From a virus, in IMG/VR virus record IMGVR_UViG_3300035130_000173, positions 1 to 46,218 of that record: a DNA stretch of 46,218 nucleotides; one strand, 5' to 3'. The translations under genes were made by a program, and so were the position numbers. Shown here in pieces: positions 23,590 to 32,717 of this stretch; within the stretch, counting starts at the first letter, position 1; each line of letters opens with the position of its first letter. Under the pieces are notes generated by a model that did no database searches, was not told where the DNA came from, and worked only from the letters and a program-made list of their open reading frames with translations.

Positions 23590-23949
23590 ATGGATAAAAA
23601 AATAGATTTAACTGGTTTTATCAATGAAGAAATAGAACTTGTAATAGATGATATGGTCTTCAATATACTTACTGACCCCGATGTTGAAAGCTGGGTATTT
23701 TTGATGAATCTTCTATCAGGGAAATTCAAACCAGAAGAATACATAGAAGCCCAGAGAAAATTGGTCATATCACTCATAGTAAATAATAACAAAAATGTAG
23801 ACATAACTAAACTAAAGAAGAAGCTTGGCTCAACCGCACTGGAACAGTTCATAACGCAGTATACAAATATACTTGTAGAAAAAGGTGTATTAAAAAAAGT
23901 TCTACCTCCCAAAAGGGAGGCAAAGAAGAAGAAAAACCATTTAAAATAA
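23590..23949 (+). CDS. Tail assembly chaperone, short form (gpG-like)
   Basis: 119 residues. Helical, acidic N-terminal part (LTGFINEEIELVIDDMVFNIL) and a lysine-rich end (KREAKKKKNHLK). Position between tail tube and tape measure defines it as gpG-like. It contains a slippery heptamer and hairpin near its end that lead to the longer gpGT form. Confidence 0.85.
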   Translation: MDKKIDLTGFINEEIELVIDDMVFNILTDPDVESWVFLMNLLSGKFKPEEYIEAQRKLVISLIVNNNKNVDITKLKKKLGSTALEQFITQYTNILVEKGVLKKVLPPKREAKKKKNHLK

Positions 23950-24179
23950 TAGATTTATTTGCTCAATTTCTAAAGTTTTTCGGCAAAGAATATGAAGAAA
24001 TCAAACATATCCCCATAAGTAGATTATGGGGATATTTTGATTATATGAAACATTATTTTGAATCTCAAGAAGAGCTTATGGATGAGCAGAAAAGAAAATT
24101 CAAAAAAGTCCAGGATGCTGACTGGGGAGATGAAGTAAAAGAATTAAAAAGGAAATTAAATGGCAGAAGAAAAAATTAG
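23590..24179 (+). CDS. Tail assembly chaperone, -1 frameshift product (gpGT-like)
   Basis: A -1 shift on A-AAA-AAA (23892-23898) joins the first 103 residues to 93 codons of the -1 frame, which stays open to TAG at 24177-24179 and encodes IIDLFAQFLKFFGKEYEEI ... WGYFDYMKHYF, a typical helical T domain. The product would be about 196 residues. The long form binds the tape measure in lambda-like phages. The tape-measure ATG (24160) lies inside the T extension, as is common. Confidence 0.85.
23892..23920 (+). promoter_or_regulatory. Programmed -1 ribosomal frameshift site
   Basis: The heptamer A-AAA-AAA is in the correct phase with respect to the gpG frame. After a 6-base spacer comes a perfect 6-bp hairpin CCTCCC-AAAA-GGGAGG (23905-23920). 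The right half, GGGAGG, could also act as an internal Shine-Dalgarno. Confidence 0.9.
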
Positions 24180-26445
24180 AATTGTAATAACTGGAGATAG
24201 CAGTAGTGTCAAAAAAGCTTTTGGGGAAGTAGACAAATCTGTAAAGACTACTGAAGATAAATTCAGGCGTGCTGCACAAACTATGACCTCGCTTGGCACT
24301 AAACTATCCATAGCTGTCACAGCCCCGCTTGTCCTTATAGGTAAAAAATCACTTGATATGGCAATGGATGTTGTTGAAAGTGAAAACTTATTTGAAGTAT
24401 CGCTTGGTAAGATGGCAGATGCTGCGCGTGATTGGAGTAGGGCATTTTCCGAAAGCGTAGGATTAAACGAGTATGAAGTAAGAAAACAGGTAGGTACTTT
24501 TGATGTAATGCTTAAATCAATGGGATTGACCGAGGAAGCTGCATACGATATGTCAAAGAGCATGACAGAGCTTGCATACGATATGGCTTCATTTTATAAC
24601 CTCAGGCCAGAAGAAGCATTTGATAAATTAAAGTCAGGCATAGTGGGTATGCCGAGACCTTTGCAGGATTTAGGTATTGTAGTAAATGAGACAGCGGTTC
24701 AGATGTATGCTTTAAAACAGGGGATTATAGAAGAAGGCGAGGTAATGACCGAATCCCAGAAGATAATGGCTCGTTATGGTGCTATTATGGAACGTACTTC
24801 TGATGCACAAGGGGATATGGCAAGGACTTTGGAAAGCCCTGCAAACCAGATGCGTATATTTAAGGAACAGGTAAATCTTGCAATGATAGAACTTGGTAAG
24901 AGTCTGATACCCGTTATGCAAAAATTTATAGATATGGTCAAGCCCTGGGTTGAGAAGTTTAAAGATTTAAATGATGAACAAAAAAAGTGGATAACAATTT
25001 TGGGTCTTATTGCTGCTGGTATAGGCCCAGCATTATTACTCATTGGTTCAATGACAAAAGCTGTGCTTACTTTGAGAACGGCTTTTGCATCTCTAAGTAC
25101 TACTGCTAAAGGTGCTATTGGTACTGGTGGTTGGATTGCTGCTACTATAGTTGCCTCATATTTATTGAATAAATATTTCATAGGTTTAACTGATACTTTA
25201 AGAGAAACAAATACATGGTGGTCAAGATTATCAAAGACAGCTATAGAAAATACCTTTATTATAGCCGGTGCTAAAAGTAGATTTGATGAACTTAAAATAG
25301 CAATAAGAGCTAAAAATGAATTATCTAAAGAGGAAATTGCCACAATAAGAGACCAATCAAGATATTATGATGAGTTTATCACAAATCTTGAAAAAGCCCT
25401 TGGTGTTATAGGTAAAAGAGGATTAGATAATACTATGATAGGAGCTACAATAGCATTATCTAATACTATGGAAGATTATGCAGATATGACTACTGAAGCC
25501 AAGATTGCAACCGTAGATAATGAAAGTGCTATTAAGTCTTTAATGGAACAATATGGACTTACAAGAGAGGAAGCTGAAAAATATGCGGAAGCACAGGGAT
25601 TATTAAAAGAGGAAATAGAAGAAACTACCGAAGCAGTTGATGACCTTAGAAGTGCTTTCAATGATTTAATGGATACTTTATTTGATGCTATCGATGCTAC
25701 AAATAATTTACAGGAATCAGAGATTGGATTAAGAGAGGCAAAAGAAGAAGTAAATAAATTATTGAAAGAAGGCAAAGAAGGTACTGATGAATATATAAAA
25801 TCCGAAAATGAACTTGACGATGCCTATAAAGATACACTGGAAGATTTGTATCAGGTCTATACTTCACTTCTTACCACAAATGAAGAAAAAGAAAACGCTA
25901 AAAAAAGAGCAATGGAACTTGCAGAAGAATATGTTAATCTGGGTAGAATAGGAGCTGACCAATTTGCCCAGCTTGCGATGAAATTTGGTTTTTCTGCAGA
26001 TGAAATAATGGACAAAGCCAGAGTCATGGGTATTAAACTTGATGATGCTTTTAGGGCAAGAACTATTACAGCAAGATTGGAAGCTCCAGGGTTAAGCGCA
26101 AAAGTAAGTAGTATAATAAGTCAGTTAGATAGAATACCGAGAAGCATTACTACAGGATGGAGTACTGGTACAAGTTTAGAACAGTCAGGCGGTCTCATGA
26201 AAGCAAATACATTTTCATCCGACCTAAACATTCCCCTTTACAAAGGTGAAGCAGTACTGCCAGCTGGTTTAGTAAGGGCAATAAAAGAAGGTAGGGGCAG
26301 TTTTGCAGGAGTCGAAGGAAAGGGCGGTACAGGAATTATAAATAATTTTAATATATCGGAACTTATAGTAAGAGAAGAAGCTGACCTAAAAAGGATCGCA
26401 GACCAGCTTTATGACATGCAACAAGTAAGAGGCAGGTTAACATGA
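24160..26445 (+). CDS. Tape measure protein
   Basis: 761 residues, long and mostly helical, with the conserved TMP region SVKTTEDKFRRAAQTMTSLG, GTFDVMLKSMGLTEEAAYDM, SKSMTELAYDMASFYNLRPE and GMPRPLQDLGIVV. Hydrophobic segments near residues 283-300 and 320-340 could enter the host membrane. Coiled-coil-rich middle and a C-terminal region with GGLMKANTFSSDLNIPLYKGEAVLPAG. Length suggests a tail of roughly 110 nm by the usual 1.5 A per residue. AAGGAAA ribosome site. Confidence 0.95.
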   Translation: MAEEKIRIVITGDSSSVKKAFGEVDKSVKTTEDKFRRAAQTMTSLGTKLSIAVTAPLVLIGKKSLDMAMDVVESENLFEVSLGKMADAARDWSRAFSESVGLNEYEVRKQVGTFDVMLKSMGLTEEAAYDMSKSMTELAYDMASFYNLRPEEAFDKLKSGIVGMPRPLQDLGIVVNETAVQMYALKQGIIEEGEVMTESQKIMARYGAIMERTSDAQGDMARTLESPANQMRIFKEQVNLAMIELGKSLIPVMQKFIDMVKPWVEKFKDLNDEQKKWITILGLIAAGIGPALLLIGSMTKAVLTLRTAFASLSTTAKGAIGTGGWIAATIVASYLLNKYFIGLTDTLRETNTWWSRLSKTAIENTFIIAGAKSRFDELKIAIRAKNELSKEEIATIRDQSRYYDEFITNLEKALGVIGKRGLDNTMIGATIALSNTMEDYADMTTEAKIATVDNESAIKSLMEQYGLTREEAEKYAEAQGLLKEEIEETTEAVDDLRSAFNDLMDTLFDAIDATNNLQESEIGLREAKEEVNKLLKEGKEGTDEYIKSENELDDAYKDTLEDLYQVYTSLLTTNEEKENAKKRAMELAEEYVNLGRIGADQFAQLAMKFGFSADEIMDKARVMGIKLDDAFRARTITARLEAPGLSAKVSSIISQLDRIPRSITTGWSTGTSLEQSGGLMKANTFSSDLNIPLYKGEAVLPAGLVRAIKEGRGSFAGVEGKGGTGIINNFNISELIVREEADLKRIADQLYDMQQVRGRLT

Positions 26446-27227
26446 GTTTAGATTTTAGTCTTAATGGTACAGATGCATCCGATAAGGGATTTACCACCCA
26501 TAATGTTTATAAGGATATACTTGACCAGCAGAGACGGTATAGTTTAGACCCGCCCGACAGGGATGGCGAGATTGAAGTAGGTAAAAAATTTCCGCCACGC
26601 ATTATAAAAGTTGAAGGCAGGCTCGTAGGTACAAGCTATTCAAATCTTGTTACCTCAATAATACCTGCATTTTCTTCTTATCTTTATAATGACAATGATG
26701 TCCAGCTAATATTTTCCGATGAGACTGATAGATATTTTAATGCACAGGTAAATAAAGTAACGATAAGGGGATATTATTCTGCCTGGAGACTGCTTGACAT
26801 TGAATTTATATGTAATGACCCATTTGCTTATGATACTACCGCAGATACCGATACACAATCAAGCATCACCGTAGATGACACTACTTACAATGTCACAAAC
26901 AGCGGTCATTATTACACTTATCCAGTTATTACAATAACTTTTAATCAAGCACAGACCCATATTTACATTCAAAATAATACTGTTTCGGGTAACAGGTTCG
27001 ATATAACTAAGAATTTCAATATTGCAGATGAACTGGAAGTTGACTGTAAGAATATGACAATAAAGTTAAATGGCTCTCATTCCCCATCAGGTTTTGGTGA
27101 TGGCGGTGATGAGGATGCTGAGATGATTGTATTTGCTACTGGAGTCAATGAGATACAGGTAGGTACAGATGATGCTTCAATAGATGTGGATATAGAAATG
27201 ATATGGAGAAAGGTTTATTTATCTTAA
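26442..27227 (+). CDS. Distal tail protein (Dit)
   Basis: 261 residues. The N-terminal half (DRDGEIEVGKKFPPRIIKVEG, SIIPAFSSYLYNDNDVQL, YYSAWRLLDIEFICNDPFAY) matches siphophage Dit proteins; the C-terminal half is a galectin-like beta domain. Dit forms the hub ring at the tail tip and carries receptor-binding proteins. ATG overlaps the tape-measure stop (ATGA). Confidence 0.85.
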   Translation: MSLDFSLNGTDASDKGFTTHNVYKDILDQQRRYSLDPPDRDGEIEVGKKFPPRIIKVEGRLVGTSYSNLVTSIIPAFSSYLYNDNDVQLIFSDETDRYFNAQVNKVTIRGYYSAWRLLDIEFICNDPFAYDTTADTDTQSSITVDDTTYNVTNSGHYYTYPVITITFNQAQTHIYIQNNTVSGNRFDITKNFNIADELEVDCKNMTIKLNGSHSPSGFGDGGDEDAEMIVFATGVNEIQVGTDDASIDVDIEMIWRKVYLS

Positions 27228-28196
27228 ATGGTACAGATTATAGATAGTTATAGCGAAAGTAATATGGATTATGCAGGTTCTAAATTTGAACTTGAATCTG
27301 AAGCTTTGGGTCAATCTTTTACCGGTGATGGTAGCGTATTACATAGTACTGTTTTTTATTTAAAAAAGGTCGGTTCTCCTACTGGAAATATACACGCATA
27401 TATTTATGCACATTCAGGTACTTATGGTACATCATCTTTACCGATTGGTTCTGCTCTTGCAACTTCTGATGCTGTTGATGTAACGACAATAGATACAGAT
27501 TATGAACTTGTAGAATTTACATTTAGCGGTGCAGATAAAATCACTTTGGAAAATGAGACTTATTATGTTTTAGTCATTGAGGGAGTAGGGACAGATGTAG
27601 ATAATTGCATCTTTTATACAATGGATACTTCTTCACCGACCCATGATGGCAATTTTTGTTCCTATGTGGGTGGTTTAGAATGGACTGCATTTTCTGCTAA
27701 TGATTTAATATTTTATGTTTATGGAGATGAATCTTCACCCTCTCCATCCGAGAGTCCTTCTCTATCGCCTTCAGCATCATTGTCTCCTTCTGCTTCCGAA
27801 AGTGCGAGTGAGTCTCCAAGCTTATCACCTTCAGCCAGTTTATCGCCATCAGCATCACCTTCTTCTTCTGAGAGCCCTTCACTTTCTCCATCTGCAAGTT
27901 TGTCGCCGTCAAGTTCAGAATCACCAAGTCTTAGCCCTTCAGCATCTCTGTCACCCTCAAGCTCGGAATCACCATCTATAAGCCCTTCAGCATCAGAATC
28001 AGCATCTTTATCGCCATCAGCCAGTTTAAGTCCTTCTGCTTCCGAAAGTGCGAGTGAGTCTCCAAGCTTATCACCTTCAGCCAGTTTATCGCCATCTTCA
28101 TCAGAATCAGCTTCGGCAAGCCCTTCCCCATCTGCTTCACCTTCTCCAGCATGGCATCAAAGACCGCCAATAGTAATCATAAGGGGAAAGGCATGA
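27228..28196 (+). CDS. Tail tip/fibre protein with beta domain and Ser-X tract
   Basis: 322 residues. Residues 1-168 are a jelly-roll-like domain (ALGQSFTGDGSVLHSTVFYL, GSPTGNIHAYIYAHSGTYG, ITLENETYYVLVIEG), of a type common in phage tail and secreted proteins and probably carbohydrate-binding. Residues 170-307 are Ser-X repeats, followed by a short end WHQRPPIVIIRGKA. It starts immediately after Dit and its stop overlaps the first glycosyltransferase (ATGA). Position and content fit a receptor-binding or side-fibre protein carrying an O-glycan-type stalk. Confidence 0.7.
   Translation: MVQIIDSYSESNMDYAGSKFELESEALGQSFTGDGSVLHSTVFYLKKVGSPTGNIHAYIYAHSGTYGTSSLPIGSALATSDAVDVTTIDTDYELVEFTFSGADKITLENETYYVLVIEGVGTDVDNCIFYTMDTSSPTHDGNFCSYVGGLEWTAFSANDLIFYVYGDESSPSPSESPSLSPSASLSPSASESASESPSLSPSASLSPSASPSSSESPSLSPSASLSPSSSESPSLSPSASLSPSSSESPSISPSASESASLSPSASLSPSASESASESPSLSPSASLSPSSSESASASPSPSASPSPAWHQRPPIVIIRGKA
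27735..28148 (+). repeat. Ser-X dipeptide repeat tract 3 (about 69 units)
   Basis: Strict Ser-X alternation over about 138 residues of the tail protein. A module encoding [20 protein letters not shown] is present twice with nearly the same DNA (around 27790-27850 and 28033-28090), showing recent duplication inside the tract. Confidence 0.9.
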
Positions 28197-29110
28197 TAAG
28201 TATAGCAATACCAAGCCGAAATGAGATATTTCTAAAAAAGACTGTCGAAGATATACTTGAAAAATCAATCGGGGATATTGAAGTATATCCTATTTTGGAC
28301 GGATACGATATTCCAAAAGATGAAGTAGTGGAAGATGATAGAGTCAAATATATAAGATTACCTAAAAACTACCATACGCAGAAAAGACAGGCAATAAACC
28401 TTGTAGCGTCAGTATGTAATGGTGATTATATAATGAGCTTGGATGCACACTGTATGCTTGACTATGGATGGGACGAGATAATTGTAAAGGATTTAGAAGA
28501 AGACTGGATTGCAATACCCAGACGCAATAGGCTTGACGCGGAGAATTGGTGCATACAAAAACAATGCGATGACCGACCGCCGATTGATTATGAATATCTT
28601 ATGTGGCCTGTAAAGTTTAAGCCAATGGGATTTCATGGTTTTAAGTGGGATGATAGGACACTTGAAAGAGAGGATATAAAAATAGATGACACGATAACCT
28701 GTCAGGCTTCAATGTGGGTAATGCATAAAAGCTGGTATAAAAAGAATGAATTTATGCAGATAAAAGGATTTACTGGATGGGGTATGGAAGCTGAAGAACT
28801 TTGTTTTAAAACATGGATGCGCGGTGGCAGGGTGATAACGAATAAGAATACCCGGTATGCACATCTGCACAAAGGCAGAGAATACGGCAGGATGTATTTT
28901 CTCCCCAAAAAGGATACAAGGAAGTGTAATGCCTATGCTTTTGATTATTTTGTAAATAACAGGGATAAAAAAAGGATACATGATTTTAGCTGGCTCATTG
29001 AAAAGTTTATGCCAATGCCTAACTGGCCTGAAGATTGGGAAAATCAGTTATACAGCAAAAAAGTACAGGATATAATAAAACAACAGCTTATAGATTATCC
29101 AATTGAATAA
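28193..29110 (+). CDS. Glycosyltransferase, GT-A fold, resembling polypeptide GalNAc-transferases
   Basis: 305 residues from ATG at 28193 (overlapping the upstream stop, GGGGA before it). ISIAIPSRNEIFLKKTVEDI is a GT2/GT27-type nucleotide-binding start. MSLDAHCMLDYGW carries the metal-binding Asp-X-His and matches the Asp-Ala-His-Cys motif of GT27 enzymes; GFTGWGMEAEELCFKTW followed by MRGG and RYAHLH resembles the GT27 Gly-Trp-Gly-x-Glu ... Trp-x-x-Gly-Gly ... His region. No lectin domain is present. GT27 enzymes start mucin-type O-glycans on Ser/Thr. The neighbouring Ser-X protein is the obvious candidate acceptor. Function is inferred from motifs and context. Confidence 0.75.
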   Translation: MISIAIPSRNEIFLKKTVEDILEKSIGDIEVYPILDGYDIPKDEVVEDDRVKYIRLPKNYHTQKRQAINLVASVCNGDYIMSLDAHCMLDYGWDEIIVKDLEEDWIAIPRRNRLDAENWCIQKQCDDRPPIDYEYLMWPVKFKPMGFHGFKWDDRTLEREDIKIDDTITCQASMWVMHKSWYKKNEFMQIKGFTGWGMEAEELCFKTWMRGGRVITNKNTRYAHLHKGREYGRMYFLPKKDTRKCNAYAFDYFVNNRDKKRIHDFSWLIEKFMPMPNWPEDWENQLYSKKVQDIIKQQLIDYPIE

Positions 29111-29726
29111 GACTTTAGAATATATAATAAAAAAATATAAGATAGATTTAAATAAGAGGTCTCCGTTTAATATAGACTGCGGCAGATGGGAAAAGCTCCC
29201 TAAACTTTTTAAGGAACTTAAATTTAAGGTCGGTGCAGAAATAGGAGTCCTTAAGGGTCAGTATTCGGAATTACTATGCAAGACTATACCGGGACTTAAG
29301 ATGTACTGCATAGACAAATGGAAGAAATACCCTACTTATAGGGATTTCAGAAGCCAGGATACACTTGACGAATACGAGCGGGTAGCAAGAAAAGTACTGG
29401 CAAGATATGACTGTATAATAATGAAAGCATGGAGCATGGATGCGGTCAAGGTCATTGATGACAGCAGTCTTGATTTTGTCTGGATTGATGCAAACCATGA
29501 ATTTCAGCAGGTTACAAACGATATAGCGGAATGGTCAAAAAAAGTAAGACCTGGCGGTATAGTTGCAGGACATGATTTTTTTAGGAGTGCTAATAGTAAG
29601 CTATATGTTCAGGTAAAAGACGTTGTGCAGGGCTGGACATACGCTTATGGTATTCATCCCTGGTTTGTATTAAAGGATGAACGTACAGTGTCAAGGGGAA
29701 TAAGCTGGATGTGGGTAAAAGAATGA
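29103..29726 (+). CDS. Class I SAM-dependent methyltransferase
   Basis: 207 residues. Motif I is VGAEIGVLKGQYSELL; the acidic strand pair CIDKW and VWIDANHEFQQV follows, then VRPGGIVAGHDF, as in Methyltransf_24-type enzymes, many of which act on sugars or small molecules. TTG start overlapping the glycosyltransferase stop. In this block it probably methylates a glycan rather than DNA, but that is inference. Confidence 0.75.
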   Translation: MNKTLEYIIKKYKIDLNKRSPFNIDCGRWEKLPKLFKELKFKVGAEIGVLKGQYSELLCKTIPGLKMYCIDKWKKYPTYRDFRSQDTLDEYERVARKVLARYDCIIMKAWSMDAVKVIDDSSLDFVWIDANHEFQQVTNDIAEWSKKVRPGGIVAGHDFFRSANSKLYVQVKDVVQGWTYAYGIHPWFVLKDERTVSRGISWMWVKE

Positions 29727-30685
29727 AAGTACACCAGAACATTGAAATAGATGGTATGGATATAGGGGATAGGAAAGACCGCAGGTATTCAAAGTTCTGC
29801 AATGAGGGTAAGTGGGACAATTTCATAAAACCACTTATACCTAAATGTGTATCTGAACAGATATTTATTGAGTTTGGCTGTAATGCAGGACTGTATTTAA
29901 GACTTGCAAAAGAAAAAGGATACAAGCGTGTCATAGGAATTGATAAAAGCAGGAACGCGGCAAGCATAGCGGAAATTTACAGGGATGAAAACGAGCAGGA
30001 TTATGAAGTAATAAACGAGCAATTAGGCGAGCATTTTGATTTTGATAAGCTTCCAGTAGCTGACTTGATTTTGATGGCAAACTTTCATTATCACCTGACC
30101 GCACAGGATTTTATTTCAATAATGGACGCCATACAATATAAGACTTGCTACTGTCTTGTAGTCTCAGCAAAGGTAAGAAAACAGATTCACTGGAAAGCAA
30201 AGACAAGTTTAAATGACTTAAAATATTATTTTAGGAACTGGCAGCCGGTAAATGAAGTTTACTATGTATCACCGGAGAAAGACCCGCACCCCAGGGAAAT
30301 GTGGAGCATACTGTTTAAATCCGGTCTGGAAAGAAAGCCCATTAAAGATTTATGGAATCCTAAAAATAAGGACAAGTACAATAGAATACCTCAATCATCA
30401 ACTGCTGAACTTTTCAGGAAAGTACTGGAATCAGACAATGTAGATACAAGGGATAATACTTATTATAAAAAAGTCCTAAGGGCAAGAGCAGAGGACGGCT
30501 GGTCAAGAGGCAGGATTGACAGGTTCGTAAGGGATAAGATTGAACTTATGTATGATGTCAAAAAGAACGGGTTTAAAAAGCCAGTGCTGATAAGACTTGA
30601 TAATAGAATTATAGAAGGCAATCATAGATTAGTTATGGCCAGGGAATTAGGATATAAAAGCATAATAACAAGGACGGTCTATTGA
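29723..30685 (+). CDS. Methyltransferase fused to a ParB-like domain
   Basis: 320 residues from ATG at 29723 (ATGA overlap). The N-terminal 150 residues have a SAM-binding motif IFIEFGCNAGLYLRLA, acidic VIGIDKS and LILMANFHYH. The C-terminal 60 residues (PVLIRLDNRIIEGNHRLVMA then RELGYKSIITR) are a ParB/sulfiredoxin-type nuclease-like domain with the G-x-H-R motif, an NTP-binding fold. Fusions like this occur in phage and glycan clusters. Substrate is unknown; co-location with GTs suggests modification of a surface sugar. Confidence 0.65.
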   Translation: MKVHQNIEIDGMDIGDRKDRRYSKFCNEGKWDNFIKPLIPKCVSEQIFIEFGCNAGLYLRLAKEKGYKRVIGIDKSRNAASIAEIYRDENEQDYEVINEQLGEHFDFDKLPVADLILMANFHYHLTAQDFISIMDAIQYKTCYCLVVSAKVRKQIHWKAKTSLNDLKYYFRNWQPVNEVYYVSPEKDPHPREMWSILFKSGLERKPIKDLWNPKNKDKYNRIPQSSTAELFRKVLESDNVDTRDNTYYKKVLRARAEDGWSRGRIDRFVRDKIELMYDVKKNGFKKPVLIRLDNRIIEGNHRLVMARELGYKSIITRTVY

Positions 30686-31329
30686 TAACGATACTATATT
30701 TTACTGGCAATTATGAAGACGAGTATTTCGCCAGGATAATAAGGCAGAACATACTCAGGTTAAAAAGGGATTTGCCGATAGTATCAGTATCACAGAAACC
30801 GCTTGACTTTGGAAAAAATATTTGTGTCGGTGTCCATGACCCATGTTATTTGAATGTAGACAGGCAAGTACAGATAGGGCTTGAAGCTATTAAAACAGAA
30901 TATATTCTTACCGCAAATGATGACTTTTTGTATCCGCCCGAGTATTTCTCATTTAAACCCAGGAAATCGGGGAAGTGTTATAGATACGATAATGTATGGG
31001 TACATTATAGAGGAAAGCCATTTTACTTTAAGGGTTATTCCGATGGCGCACAGCTTATTGACAGAGAATTGTGGCTTGACAATAAAAACAAAATACTTAG
31101 GGGTCGCAAGGTGTGGTCTGAAATAGATGAGGTTCTGCCTAAAGATTTACATATTAGATACCATATAAAAACCGATAAGAAATATACCTGGCATGGCAGG
31201 CCAGCAATAGATTTTAAGACTGGACACAGTATAAATCCTATGACAGAAATAATAAAGGATGTTAAATCTAATTACCTGCCTTACTGGGGAAGTACGGAGG
31301 ATCTAGAAAAAGAGATGTTTAGATGTTGA
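30682..31329 (+). CDS. Small GT-like protein, paralogue 1
   Basis: 215 residues. The pattern ITILYFTGNYEDEYFARII, VSVSQKPLDFGKNICVG, YILTANDDFLYPPEYFSF (acidic cluster like a GT-A DxD site) and GYSDGAQLIDRELW recurs in the next gene and, more distantly, in the C-terminal part of 32740-34344. No family name is certain, but a nucleotide-sugar transferase fold is likely. TTG start overlapping the upstream stop. Confidence 0.6.
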   Translation: MITILYFTGNYEDEYFARIIRQNILRLKRDLPIVSVSQKPLDFGKNICVGVHDPCYLNVDRQVQIGLEAIKTEYILTANDDFLYPPEYFSFKPRKSGKCYRYDNVWVHYRGKPFYFKGYSDGAQLIDRELWLDNKNKILRGRKVWSEIDEVLPKDLHIRYHIKTDKKYTWHGRPAIDFKTGHSINPMTEIIKDVKSNYLPYWGSTEDLEKEMFRC

Positions 31330-31994
31330 GCGTAGCCGTTCTTTACTATACTGCAAACAGGGAAGATGAATACTTTGAAAATAAGGTAAAACAGAATATA
31401 TTAAAAAATAAGGGAAGCCTGCCGCTGGTATCAGTATCGCAAAAGCCCATAGACTTCGGTAGGAATATATGTGTAGGTATGCATGATAACTGCTATCTTA
31501 ATGAATTTCGGCAAATACAGATAGGCCTTCGTGAAATAGATACAGATTATATATTGACTGCTGAATCTGATTTTCTATATCCACCGGATTATTTTAGTTT
31601 TAGGCCAACCACTTCTGGTAAATGTTATAGGTACTGGCCAGTGTGGATTTGCTACTATAAAAATAAAAAAGACAAGACACCCAAATATCATTTTAAGGGT
31701 TATTCCAACGGTGCTCAGATGATAGACAGAAAACTATGGTTAAGAGAATTAGATAGATTTTTTAAGGACCATAAGATTTGGGCAAGCAGTGATGATGAAC
31801 TTGAAATACCTGCAAGTTTAACGATAAAGACTGACCCTGATTTTGTATGGAGTTCAGATATTCCAGCAGTAAGTTTTAAAACGGGATATGGAGTAAATCC
31901 TGCAACCGAGGTAAGTAAAAAATTAATTCCAAGATGGAGACTGCAACACTGGGGACTGGCAAAAGATTTAAGAAAGGAAATGTTTGGTGGCTAA
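31323..31994 (+). CDS. Small GT-like protein, paralogue 2
   Basis: 223 residues, clearly homologous to the preceding gene (VSVSQKPIDFGRNICVG, YILTAESDFLYPPDYFSF, GYSNGAQMIDRKLW, SFKTGYGVNPATEV). Two adjacent paralogues probably add different sugars or act on different acceptors. ATG overlaps the upstream stop region. Confidence 0.6.
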   Translation: MLSVAVLYYTANREDEYFENKVKQNILKNKGSLPLVSVSQKPIDFGRNICVGMHDNCYLNEFRQIQIGLREIDTDYILTAESDFLYPPDYFSFRPTTSGKCYRYWPVWICYYKNKKDKTPKYHFKGYSNGAQMIDRKLWLRELDRFFKDHKIWASSDDELEIPASLTIKTDPDFVWSSDIPAVSFKTGYGVNPATEVSKKLIPRWRLQHWGLAKDLRKEMFGG

Positions 31995-32493
31995 AAAGAA
32001 TAAAAAACCGATGCATGTGATGATGACCCACCTGCTTTTGATTGCAAGGATATTTGATAAAAGCAGCGGGCCGATACTTGAAATGGGAACAGGTTATTTT
32101 TCTACATTATTTTTTGATTGGCTGTGCTGTACGTTCGACAGGAAGGTAATCTCTTATGATAACAATAAAAGATGGGGACAAAGAGCGTTAAGGTACAAAT
32201 CAGATTATCACGAAGTCCATATTGTAAATGACTGGGATAAGGCCGACATTGATAATACACACTGGGGTCTTGTCTTTATAGACCATGCGCCGCAAAGAAG
32301 AAGACATATAGATGTAATAAGATTAAAGGATAAAGCAGATTATATTATAATGCATGACACCGAGCCAGAAGCAGATAAATGGTACAGATACAGCAGGGTA
32401 TGGAAATACTTCAAGTATAGGTATGACTACGATAAGACTAAACCCTGGACAAGCGTAGTAAGTAATTTTAAAGATTTAAAAGATATTAGATAA
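31987..32493 (+). CDS. SAM-binding-fold protein, probable methyltransferase
   Basis: 168 residues from GTG at 31987 (AAGGA upstream; TTG at 31984 is possible). PILEMGTGYFSTLFF is a motif I-like loop, VISYDNN an acidic strand, and LVFIDHAPQRRR a motif IV-like strand. It is the third methyltransferase-fold gene in the block. It converges with the minus-strand gene by an 8-base overlap. Confidence 0.6.
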   Translation: MAKKNKKPMHVMMTHLLLIARIFDKSSGPILEMGTGYFSTLFFDWLCCTFDRKVISYDNNKRWGQRALRYKSDYHEVHIVNDWDKADIDNTHWGLVFIDHAPQRRRHIDVIRLKDKADYIIMHDTEPEADKWYRYSRVWKYFKYRYDYDKTKPWTSVVSNFKDLKDIR

Positions 32494-32710
32494 CGACCCA
32501 GTCAGTACCGAGCATGTCGCCATCATTGACTTTCCAGACATACAGTTTTCCATCTGGTTTATGAATCATGAGCCATTGACCATTTAGAAAACCATAATAA
32601 TTATTATTTTTCCATTCAAGTTTTGTGACTTTTTTACCGTTTATTACCTGTCGCATAGCTTCTGGAAAGTCCATTTTCTTTGTAGATAATATATCCGTTA
32701 TATTGTTCAT
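32486..32710 (-). CDS. DUF2829/Tad2-like protein (candidate anti-Thoeris)
   Basis: 74 residues from ATG at 32710 on the minus strand. MDFPEAMRQVINGKKVTKLEW followed by NNNYYGFLNGQWLMI and DGDMLGTDWVVI is the DUF2829 pattern (F-x-E-A-x-x-x-x-x-G-K-x-V ... W ... D-M-L-x-x-D-W). Some DUF2829 proteins are Tad2, which sponges Thoeris signalling nucleotides. It is the only clear gene on this strand and behaves like a moron inserted in the glycosylation block, with its own promoter and no ribosome site. An in-frame TTG at 32734 is unlikely because it lies within the promoter. Confidence 0.75.
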   Translation of the reverse strand: MNNITDILSTKKMDFPEAMRQVINGKKVTKLEWKNNNYYGFLNGQWLMIHKPDGKLYVWKVNDGDMLGTDWVVI

Positions 32711-32717
32711 ATTAATA

